Below are positions 20,001-27,300 of a DNA stretch of 41,519 bases, one piece after another. Position numbers and translations under genes: made by a program. The first letter of the stretch is position 1; every line of letters starts with the position of its first letter. Source of the stretch: Symbiodinium natans (Eukaryota > Sar > Dinophyceae > Suessiales > Symbiodiniaceae); assembly GCA_905221605.1 (NCBI GenBank), contig CAJNDS010000102.1:1053501-1095019 (forward strand). The letters are read 5' to 3'. The notes below the pieces were generated by a model. The model saw only the letters and a list, made by a program, of their open reading frames with translations, searched no databases and was not told the origin of the DNA.

Positions 20001-21754
20001 CTGACGGGGGGCAACCCAATCTGGCGGGGGCAATCCTGTCAATCTGGCAGGCCCTGGCGGGGGCAACCCTGGCAGGGGCAACCCTGAAAGGCAACCCTGG
20101 CGAGGGCAAATTTAACCCTGGCGGGGGCAACCCTGGCGGGGGCGCAGGGGCTTCTTAGGCCGCCGGGGTCGCGCGTCGGGGGTTTAGGGTTAATCCATTA
20201 TGACATTGTGCCCTATGGCTAGCAAGGATGCATCAGGTGTGGCAAGCTCGATCTGCTTGGCAAAGCAAGCAGATCTCGAAGCGGCCTATGGTTTAGGGTT
20301 TAGGGTTCAGGGCATTTCAGGGCTTACAGTCTGGGGTTCGACAGTTGACTTAAATCACGAGTTTCCCTCAAATTCCTCAGGCCCTGACGCCCGATAACCT
20401 GAAGGCGAACCCCTAAACCCTAAAGCCCCGGAATCCCCCAACTTCATCAAGCCTTAAAGCCCAAAATCCTCAACTTAGGGTTTCGGGTTTAGGGTTTCGG
20501 GTTTAGGGTTTCGGGTTTAGGGTTTAGGGCCTAGGTCTTCGCATTTAGGATGCCAATGTCCCCAATAAGCCCCCCCGAGATGCTGCCGTGGACGTCATCG
20601 CCGAGCGCGGCTACGACCCCGCCTTCGGAGCCAGGAGCGCGCGTGAGAAAGAGTGTAAGTTTGAGGGGACCACCTTAAACCCTCAACACTAAACCCGATA
20701 AACCCTGAACCCTCAACCCCAAACCCTATAAACCCTAAACCCTATAAACTCTAAACCCTCAACACTAAACCCTAAACCCTGAACCTGCAGGGAGTTTAGG
20801 GTGTGGGCGCCCAGGTCTCAGGGGCGTGGGTATCTGGGGCGTTGATTTAGGGGGTTTGCGTTTTAGGGGTCTTAGGGTTCCCGAACACTCAAACCCCAAA
20901 GCCCAAACCCCTCGAACTCTAAAACCCGGCACCCGAAAATTCCCAAACCCCTTAAGCCTCTAGACTTGAAACCACAAACTTATGGCTGTTGAAGAACCCT
21001 AAACCCTGAACCCTAAGCCTTAAACCCTGAACCCTAAACCCTAAACCCTACACCCTAAACCCTGAACCCTAAACCCAAACCTAAACCCTAAACCCTAGAC
21101 CCCAAACCCTAGTGTCGAGCTCGAACTCTAAACCCTGAACCCTAAACCCTTTAACCCTAGACCTCTCGGTCCTGCGCTCCGCAGGAGAGGCATGTCCTCC
21201 TAAATCCGCGCACCCAGGATCTCATCCCTAAGCCCACTCCTAAAGGGTTCAGGGTTCAGGGTGTAGGCTTTAGGGTTCAGGGTTTAGGGTTTAGGGTCCA
21301 GTGCCAGTGTGGAAGCTGCGTGGAGGCTTACGGGTAAGTTTAAGTAGGGCGCTAAGCGCCCAGAAGAAGGTGATAGTCAGTCATGGCTACCAGTCGCCCT
21401 CCTGGAGGCCGATCAAGAGGTCCATTGTTGCGAATGTGGAGACGCCCCTCGCGCAGCGAGGCGCCCTCGGGTGTTGGGTTTTTTGGGGTTTTGGGGTTTT
21501 GGGGTTTTTGGGGTTTTGGGGTTTTGGGGTTTTGGGGTTTTGGGGCTTTGGTTTTTGGGGGTTTTGGGGTTTTGGGGTTTTGGGGTTTTGGGGTTTTGGG
21601 GTTTTGGGGTTTTGGGGTTTTGGGGTTTTAGGGTGTTGGGCCCAAACGCGATGTTTGGCGAGGCCTGGCGGGCGAGTTCGCGGACGGCGACACCGTCCGC
21701 ATCGACGTGGATAGTGACGGCGCTTTGACGTACATGAAGGTGATGGATGTTTGA
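2149..21754 (+). CDS. clpB: ClpB/Hsp100 disaggregase, C-terminal two thirds, 31 exons
   Basis: ClpB/Hsp104 is a hexameric double-ring AAA+ ATPase that pulls aggregated proteins through its pore together with Hsp70. Joining 31 exons gives an uninterrupted frame of 1590 bases (529 codons plus TGA at 21752-21754). It runs from near the end of NBD1 (DAALERRFQ) through the M-domain, the whole NBD2 and the C-terminal domain, about the length expected from the middle of bacterial ClpB to its end. Borders were chosen by frame, family match and an AG|G acceptor. Donors are 21 GC, 7 GA and 2 GT. The phases are consistent throughout and no exon breaks the frame, so the gene looks functional. The first half lies upstream of the window. 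Whether the product goes to plastid, mitochondrion or cytosol cannot be told without the N-terminus. Confidence 0.93.
2861..3083. repeat. Nonamer variant array (CCCCCTAAA)n in ClpB intron 2
   Basis: Within intron 2 (2502-3244) the repeat changes to about two dozen near-identical CCCCCTAAA units, then returns to CCCTAAA at about 3100. It is a locally homogenised variant of the telomere-like unit, lengthened by two C residues. Confidence 0.85.
5802..10818 (+). CDS. clpB: ClpB exons 6-13: coiled-coil M-domain
   Basis: Exons: 5802-5859, 7289-7338, 8170-8223, 9029-9063, 9384-9420, 9726-9769, 10533-10569, 10770-10818. They encode the middle domain that docks Hsp70 and controls disaggregation. Landmarks are [70 protein letters not shown] and [11 protein letters not shown]. 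The family's EYDLNRAAELKYG block is recognisable across exons 11 and 12. The piece across exons 8-9 ([15 protein letters not shown]) and exon 13 ([16 protein letters not shown]) are less conserved, so their borders are a little less certain. Intron 6 has a GA donor at 5860; the rest of this group use GC. Confidence 0.87.
6512..7098 (+). mobile_element. Nested element block in ClpB intron 6, with deleted LINE copy
   Basis: A poly(A) run (about 6516-6526) meets CCCTAAG, then non-telomeric sequence runs to 7098. The stretch 6892-7095 encodes [11 protein letters not shown] and then [13 protein letters not shown], which resembles the start of a LINE endonuclease domain (the I-x-x-L-N-V-x-G motif). 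At 7055-7092 the text ACATGCGCACGGC plus an A-run resembles the 3' end of the first LINE (GCATGCGCATGGCTGCC plus A-run at 2051-2076). I read it as a LINE copy with its 5' end joined to its 3' end and the middle lost. Which part of 6527-6880 belongs to the element is unclear. Confidence 0.5.
6579..6730 (+). other. Coding-like island inside ClpB intron 6
   Basis: One frame reads [20 protein letters not shown] followed by an acidic stretch and [16 protein letters not shown]. Its high GC and third-position GC look like the host exons and unlike the repeats. It does not belong to ClpB (family order is satisfied without it). It could be a captured host exon, part of the neighbouring LINE, or an exon of an overlapping gene. 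I do not recognise the protein. Confidence 0.3.
8226..8540. repeat. Long CCCTAAA tract with embedded CCCTTAA block (intron 8)
   Basis: Intron 8 starts almost directly with CCCTAAA units, then holds eight or so CCCTTAA units at about 8296-8358, then more than twenty perfect CCCTAAA units to about 8515. Heptamer length is kept in both forms. This is one of the few introns whose first tract is in the C-rich orientation. Confidence 0.93.
10241..10322. mobile_element. MITE-like copy in ClpB intron 11
   Basis: The segment from CCTGGTCCTGAGTAGGGAAT to CCTCATTCCCTCATTCCCC, with central CCCTTAAGGG, matches the arrangement of the better copy at 12521-12617: GTAGGGAAT near the left, CCCTTTAAGGG in the middle and CTCATTCCC near the right. 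A second partial piece with TATATA and CTCATTCCCT lies at about 10385-10436 in the same intron. Degenerate; family membership is by eye. Confidence 0.5.
10995..14214 (+). CDS. clpB: ClpB exons 14-20: NBD2 start, Walker A and pore loop
   Basis: Exons: 10995-11027, 11322-11378, 12034-12077, 12644-12683, 13006-13053, 13711-13766, 14122-14214. They encode the D1-D2 linker ([17 protein letters not shown]), [20 protein letters not shown], the Walker A P-loop GPTGVGKTE (split between exons 18 and 19, lysine present) and the pore loop in [14 protein letters not shown], preceded by [16 protein letters not shown]. All residues needed for ATP binding and substrate threading in this segment are present. 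Exon 20 (93 bp) is the longest. Donors are GC except GT at 11379 (intron 15) and GA at 13767 and 14215 (introns 19, 20). Confidence 0.94.
12521..12617. mobile_element. 97-bp inverted-repeat (MITE-like) element in ClpB intron 16
   Basis: The two ends are inverted copies of about 33 bases: CTGGTTCTT, GTAGGGAATGAGG, GAGGGCCC on the left, and the reverse complement with small changes (ending CCCTGCAAGAACCAG) on the right. The centre has TATATATG and CCCTTTAAGGG. No coding capacity. It lies 27 bp before ClpB exon 17. Related copies are seen at 10241-10322 and 37345-37406, so it is a mobile family and not a one-off hairpin. Confidence 0.7.
14265..14501 (+). other. Unidentified coding-like stretch in ClpB intron 20
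   Basis: After exon 20 the intron starts with about 360 bp free of telomere-like repeats. One frame ends in [20 protein letters not shown], then [19 protein letters not shown] and YLEGEE before a stop at 14499-14501. The amphipathic pattern and residue mix look protein-like. It cannot join ClpB, because exon 20 to exon 21 is already continuous (YE|EGGQLTE). It may be a relic of a transposon or a gene fragment. I do not recognise it. Confidence 0.3.
14630..14762. mobile_element. Possible short inverted-repeat element in ClpB intron 20
   Basis: An AT-rich island (TTTTTTATAAGG, CATTTTAAGGAG) of about 130 bp is bounded by GGGTCCCAAAAA on the left and, inverted, GGGCCCCCAAAAC on the right. The ends match only approximately. 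It resembles a small non-autonomous DNA element, but no second copy is seen in the window. Confidence 0.35.
15010..15250. repeat. CCCCAAA/CCCTAAA mixed heptamer array (intron 20)
   Basis: Thirty or so heptamers alternate irregularly between CCCCAAA, CCCTAAA and CCCCAAG before a purer CCCTAAA run reaches exon 21. The unit length stays seven while the fourth or last base changes, as expected of point variants spread by local amplification. Confidence 0.85.
15367..19232 (+). CDS. clpB: ClpB exons 21-27: Walker B, sensor 1, arginine finger
   Basis: Exons: 15367-15395, 16500-16571, 17080-17116, 17656-17703, 18031-18069, 18929-18993, 19155-19232. They encode [15 protein letters not shown], Walker [16 protein letters not shown] (family form LFDEIEKAHPDV), [18 protein letters not shown], sensor 1 [18 protein letters not shown] with the arginine finger, and [14 protein letters not shown]. 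The end of exon 26 is the least certain border: I end it at 18993 (GC donor), giving DELKIIF, one residue longer than usual. Exon 25 ([13 protein letters not shown]) covers a variable loop. GT donor at 15396, GA donor at 18070. Confidence 0.92.
16060..16372. other. Repeat-free island in ClpB intron 21, function unknown
   Basis: About 310 bp without telomere-like repeats apart from one unit pair (16136-16148). It contains an open frame on the - strand, but this has no recognisable motif and its ends run into repeats. A similar island lies at 16740-16925 in intron 22. Both may be decayed mobile-element pieces; nothing more can be supported. Confidence 0.3.
18405..18450. repeat. CCCCTAA variant array (intron 25)
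   Basis: Six or seven tandem CCCCTAA units stand between short CCCTAAA stretches. The heptamer length is kept with one A replaced by C. Confidence 0.85.
19756..19798. repeat. CCCTAAT variant array (intron 27)
   Basis: Six tandem CCCTAAT units end 9 bp before exon 28. This is a further single-base variant of the heptamer, homogenised locally. Confidence 0.85.
19808..21754 (+). CDS. clpB: ClpB exons 28-31: sensor 2 and C-terminus
   Basis: Exons: 19808-19842, 20580-20634, 21408-21457, 21663-21754. They encode [33 protein letters not shown] with the sensor 2 GAR arginine, [18 protein letters not shown] and a short end [11 protein letters not shown]...MDV followed by TGA. The family usually reads GYDPVYGARPLKR and NPLAQ-ILxGEF here. 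There is no long acidic tail of the yeast Hsp104 type, so it is closer to bacterial or organellar ClpB. Introns 29 and 30 use GA donors (20635, 21458); intron 28 uses GC and its acceptor is followed by A, not G. Confidence 0.92.
19965..20150. repeat. GC-rich minisatellite (GGCGGGGGCAACCCT-like) in intron 28
   Basis: Repeated units of about 15 bases, variants of CCTGGCGGGGGCAAC, are spread over about 180 bp. Both strands have open frames here, which is a by-product of the repeat and not evidence for a gene. Confidence 0.7.
21476..21636. repeat. TTTTGGGG octamer array in ClpB intron 30
   Basis: Intron 30 (21458-21662, 205 bp) is almost entirely TTTTGGGG units, about eighteen copies with one interruption near 21545-21560. 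This is the repeat known from telomeres of ciliates such as Euplotes and Oxytricha, here inside a gene whose other introns carry TTTAGGG. It is strongly G-quadruplex-prone on the RNA sense strand. The repeat gives long open frames rich in G, F, W, L, which are not genes. Confidence 0.95.
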
Positions 21755-24378
21755 AGGTTTAAGCTTTGAGTTCGATGAGTTTTGTGGCGGAGTGCGCTCA
21801 GCCTCTAGTTCCAATGCAGTTTGCGATGGCAGTGTCGGAAAGCCTTTCCCAGTCGCATGCGTTTCCATCCCACGAAAAAACAACCATATATAACCCAAAC
21901 CCAGAAAACCCCAAAACCCCTGGCCCCTAAACCCCAAAACCAGTAAAACCCTAAAGCCCTAAACCCAAAACCCCAAAACCCCGAAACCCTAAACCCTAAC
22001 ACCTTAAAACCCTGAAACTCTAAAGCCCAAAAACCGGAGCTCGAAGCTTTTTCTTTCCCACCCTGCTTTCGCAGACTCGGTACAGCAAAGGCTCAAACTG
22101 TCCGTAGCCAGATGCAGTGACAGCATGTCGCAGTCCATGAGTAGGAAACTTGATCTCCGCTACCTAAGCCCTAAACCCTAAACCCTAAACCCTCAACCCT
22201 CAACCCTAAACCCTAAACCCTAAACCCTTGAGTAAGGAACCTGATCTCCACTAGGGTTTAGGGTTTCGGAGGCTCATCTGAGGATAGTTTCATGGACTCT
22301 AAACAGCGTCCCTTGCTTTCTGTAAAGGGTTCTGATCCTTGGGTTGTAGAGGGTATGTAAGGGGCATTTAAGGGGTCCCGTTTTAAGGGCCCATATTAAG
22401 CGACCATGCAGCTCACTAAGAGCTCAGTAAAGGGGTGAGATTCACATCACAGCCCGCGAAGCCCTGGTAAAGCCTCAGTAGTTCCTCGAACGTGATGGCT
22501 GGCCCTCGGCTCTGTTGTTGCTAGCATGTCCGGTAGTCGCTGGGACCCGAACTCTTCGACCCGACACCCTAGACTCTAGACAGTAAACGACCCTAACCGC
22601 TCAAAGCAAGCATGTTACGATAAGGTGGTGGGCTGTTTCTGCTGTCATTTTTTGAGTTTGGCGCTATCTTGGCCTTCGCATGTCTTTGCTGTTCGTAGTG
22701 CTCTTGCTGCCCTTGGGGATTTCTTTCCAATTCTGGGTTCCTGCAATAGGGGGAAGTCGTCGTGGCTCGGAAGGTTGGGTTTACGTGGTTGGGTTTACGT
22801 AGGGTTCAGGGTTCGAGTTTAAGGTTCAGGGTGCAAGCAGGTATCATCACTAGGTATCCCACTAGGAGACCCTAGTTAGGAACCTGCCGTTCGGAGTGCC
22901 TCTCTACTCATGGGCTGCTGCCAATCTGCGCATGTGCCTTGTACAGACGTGCGCAAGACATGTTCCGTCATCTCAGGTGGCCGCATATTGACAGTTTGGC
23001 CGGAGAAACCATGCCCGAGCGAGCCAGTCGAAATGGAAAATGGCAGCGTCCAGGCCAAACACCCTGAACCCTAAACCCTAAACTACCCTAAACCCTAAAC
23101 CCTATCCCCTAAACCCTAACCCCTCAACCCGAAGCCCGAAACCCCAAACCCTGAATCCTAAACCTAATCAACTTCTGCCAGCCTGAGCCCCCTCTTCTGC
23201 CTCTTCCCCTTCGTGCAAGCCTGAAGACGACAGTAGACGTTCGGTGGCCTAAACCCTAAACCCTAAACCCTAAACCCTAAACCCTAAACCCTAAACCCTA
23301 AACCCTAAACCCTAAACCCTAAACCCTAAACCCTAAACCCTAAACCCTAAACCCTAACCCCTAAACCCTAAACCTCTAAACCCTCAACCCTAAACCTGAA
23401 CCCTGAACCCTGAAAACTCCTAAACCCTAAACCCTAAACTAAACCCTAAACCCTGAACCCTGAACCTGAACCCTGAAACCCTGAACCCTAACCCTAAACC
23501 CTAAAAACCCTAAGCCTAAGCCCTAACCCTAAGCCCTAAACCCTAAACCCTAAACTCTAACCCTAAACCCTAAACCCCAACCGCCAGACCTCAAACCCCA
23601 AATGCTAAACCCTCTTTTTGCGTTTTTGGTCTCAACTGCCGGGGGGGGGGGGGGGGGTATTCTCCTTGTCAGTGATACCCTGTGCTCTTTTTGGGTTCTA
23701 GGGGCATTCTCGGGTTCCTTTCTAAAAGTACCCCTTGCATTTATTGATTTCCAGTTAACAGGCTACCGTTAGGATTTAGGGTTTGGGGTTGAGGGCTCTA
23801 GGAATGTGATTTCCGCATTTTAAGTTTGGCGATGGGCGAACGTTCCTCATGCCCTTTATGGAAGGCCTGGGGTCCGTAAAAAAGATGCCCGCTTGTCGGC
23901 TACCTGGCCCTAAACCCTAAACCCTAAACCCTAAACCCTAAACCCTAAACCCTAAACCCTAAACCCTAAACCCTAAACCCTAAACCCTAAACCCTAAACC
24001 CTAAACCCTAAACCCCTAAACCCCTAAACCCTAAACCCTAAACCCTAAACCTAAAACCCTAAACCCTAAACCCTGGTAGGCTTCCTGCCTAATTCGAGTT
24101 TGTGGATTCTGCCTGTGGCCGCTTTTCCTCAGCCCCAAAGATCAGTCTGCAAACCCGAGCTTGGAAAGCCCACTCGGTTTAGGGTTTAGGGTTTAAGGTT
24201 CATAGTGTTTAAGGGTCTACCTTTGAAGGTTCATACAACTCACGAACTTGAGCTCATCGTCTACTTCTGATCCCCCTAGCTCACGAGCTGGCCTTATACA
24301 TGTTACCCCAAGAATTCAACCGGCTGATACCCTGATGGCCCCAAACCGCTAGAAAATCCCCCTAGCCGCCGAAGTAGT
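21755..24378. other. Spacer between ClpB and SET genes
   Basis: 2.6 kb with telomere-like blocks (about 22167-22227, 23065-23160, 23250-23610, 23908-24074) and unique islands between them. A 25-bp imperfect direct repeat (GAGTAGGAAACTTGATCTCC and GAGTAAGGAACCTGATCTCC) lies at 22139 and 22211. The island 22300-22570 has AAGGGG-type motifs a little like the MITE family. The island 22850-23060 is open on the - strand but unrecognised. No TATA box, RNA gene or promoter can be supported. Both flanking genes read on the + strand, as in the one-strand gene arrays of dinoflagellates. Confidence 0.6.
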
Positions 24379-27300
24379 ATGAAGCCTCAGCCATGGCATT
24401 GCGAAGCGAGGAGCTTGCTCGCAGCGCGCCCCGCGGCGGACGCGAGGGTGGCCGGCGGGGGGCTTGAGACGATTTCTCACGGGAGAGAGGCGGGCGCTCC
24501 GCCTCGTTCGGCGCATGGGCTGGGATGGGCCTCCTGCGCGTCCTGCGCCCTGGCGCGCGGCGCATGCGGCGCCCAGGGCCGGCGCGGGAGGCGCGGGAGG
24601 CGCGCCGCGCGGAAGGCCGGCGACGCGCGCGAAGCGCAGGGCGAGGTTTTCCTGCCGCTTCCGGAGGAGCCCGGAAGCCCGGCACTTCCCGGGAGCATCG
24701 CCGTGGTCGAGTTGGAGGGCAAAGGCTGCGGCGTGGTGGCAACTGCCCCCATCTCGCGGGGGGAGACGATCTTGAGGGAGTCCCCGCTTCTATATCCCCC
24801 TTTTGGAATTATTTTCTTTCTTTTTGTCTATATTTAAACCCAAGAGGATATTAGAAATATTTTTTTTTTTTTATGAAGGTTCTAAGGGGAGTGTAGGCTT
24901 CTGGGGTTGCCGACCTCCTTCCAGTCCGACGTGGACGCGCTGCTGAACGCGACGAGCTTGCGGAAGCTCGACGAGGACTTGAACGCTGCGTTGCGAGACT
25001 GCTCCAAGGCAAGTCAGGACTTGGGGGGGGGCGGGGGAATTTTGGGTGCTAATCTCCATAAAGCCCGAATAACCCATAGAAGTTCCCGAATAACCCATAG
25101 AAATTCATCGTGGTATCGGGCCCCCACATCCCCCCCGAGAGGATCGTTTCTGGGAGCTGTCGGACTGCCACGCGGCCGAGACGAAGACGGCGGCGGGCAT
25201 CGCCCTGACCAACGCGTTGCAACTGGGCACGGGCGGGGGCCTTCTGACGACGTCTGCGCGGTTCAACCACAGCTCCTTGGCTTTCTTCTGGCTGGCTCTT
25301 AAAATAATCTTTTGGGTTGTTGAAGAAACTACAAGAAGGAGCCTAAACGTCAAGTTTTTAGGAGGGGTTCAGAAGTCAGCCAAGGCTGTAAGCCGAACAT
25401 TCAGGGGCGCTGGGACAAGAGCCAGAGGAGACTATATCCCCCTTGGGAGTTTTTTTTTGATTTTGTTCAAAAATAGCCAAGAGGATATTCAAGATATATT
25501 CAAGATATTATTCTTATTAAGGTTCTAAGGGGAGTATAGGAGAGGGATGGCTGTGTGGCACGCCCTGCGCGACATCTCCGTGGGGGAGGAGCTGTGCTTC
25601 TCCTACGTCGATCCATACGACAGCGACGTGGAGCGCCAGTCGACCTTGCAAAGGCTGTTTAAGTTCCAGTGCAGGCCGGGCTTCTAGACTGGAACCCCTG
25701 AATTAAGGTTTAGGGTTTAGGGTTTGGGGTTTAGGGTTTAGGGTTTAGGGTTTAGGGCCCCTGAACCCCAAACCCAAAACGCTAGTTCGCTGCCGTTAGC
25801 CGAGAGCCTTCGAGCCCTCTCAGCCCATACTCCTAAATCCCGGTTTAGTGTTTTGGGGTTCGGGTTCTGGGTTTTGGGTTGTGGGTCGAGGGTTTAGGGT
25901 TTTGGGGTTCAAGTTTTGGCGAGTGACGTTTAAGGCTTGGGGCTTGGGGGGGGTTTGAGGCTTACGTGACGGATCGGCCCCCAATCCTAACCCTACCCCC
26001 CCCCCCCCCTCAACACCCGAAACTCGCAAAAACCTAACCCCCCCCCACCAACACCTTAAACCCTCAAACCCCTCTAAACCTCCAAGCCGCAAAGGCTAAA
26101 CCCCAAACCCTAAACCCTATAAACCTTAGAAACCCTAAAATCCTATCAACCCTTCTGAACCCTATAAACCCTCTACACCCCAAAACCCTATAAACCCAAA
26201 AGCCCTATAACCCCTACAAACCAACAAACGCTTAAAACCCCTACAAACCCTCTAAACCCCCATACACAAACGCTTTTAACCCTTGCAAAGCCTAAACCTT
26301 TAAACCCTAAACCCTAAACCCTAAACCCTAAACCCTAAACCCTAAACCCTAAACCCTAAACCCTAAACCCTGAACCCTGAACTCTAGCAACCCGAAGGTG
26401 CCCCATCTGCACGCTGCGGGGCGAGGCGAGGGAGGCCAGCAACCAGAACCGCCACTTGGTTGGCCTTCCCCCCCCCCCCCCCCCCCCCCCCCCCCCTTGC
26501 ACATTTTTTTGGTCCGGTTCTAGGTGCCCTGATTATGAAGTAGCCCTAAGCCCTAAAGGCCCTAAACCCTAAACCCTCAACCATCAGCCCCAAACCCTAA
26601 ACCCTAAACCCTAAACCCTAAACCCTAAACCCTAAACCCTAAACCCTAAACCCTAAACCCTAAACCCTAAACCCTAAACCCTAAACCCTAAACCCTAAAC
26701 CCTAAACCCCAAAAAAGGGGCCACCCTCATCATGGCATGGTTGCTGGGCTACCGAGGCCAGCAGCTGCGTGATTTGAAGGAGGCGAGGATCCTGGGGGGT
26801 TTGGGGTCTTAGAGGTCTAGAGGCTAGGTTTGGGGTTTAGGGTTTAGGGTTTAGGGTTTAGGGTCTAGGGTTTAGGGTTTAGGGTTTAGGGTCTAGGGTT
26901 TAGGGTTTACGGGTTAGGGGTTGGGGTTAAGGGTTTGAGCTCCTGGGGGTTTGGGGTTTAGGGGTTCAGGGTTTGGGGTTTGGGGCTTGGGGTTTTGGTT
27001 TTCGGTGCTTGTGGTTTTTTTTTTTGATTTAGTTTTTTTAGTTTTTTTATTTTTTTTTTGGGGGGGGGGGGGTTGGGGAAGCCCGAAAACCCTATACCTC
27101 CAAACCCGAAAAGTCTACAGCCCTTAAACCCTGCGTGCCCCGAAGCCTGCAAAGCTGGAATCCTGAGGCGCTTTCAAAATGACTAGAGCCCCTCAAAAGC
27201 CCTAAACCCGCAACCACCAGTAGCCAGTAACGGTCCAGAGCAGCCCTGAACCCTCAAATTCAAGCCCACATCCCTTCAATCAAGGGGTAGGAGGGACCCC

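Noticed and set aside
2149-21754. Bacterial clpB (contamination or operon)
   Set aside because: The reading frame is broken into 31 phase-consistent exons with AG acceptors; no ribosome binding site or bacterial neighbour is present.
21301-21937. Gly/Phe/Trp/Leu-rich and Lys/Pro/Gln-rich open frames on both strands
   Set aside because: They are translations of the TTTTGGGG array; only the parts encoding ClpB exons 30 and 31 are real coding sequence.
24362-24775. Overlapping Arg/Ala/Pro-rich frames on both strands at the SET gene start
   Set aside because: GC-rich sequence is open in all frames. Only the frame leading into the SET motif GKGCGVVATAPISRGETIL is kept, and even there the N-terminal part is uncertain.
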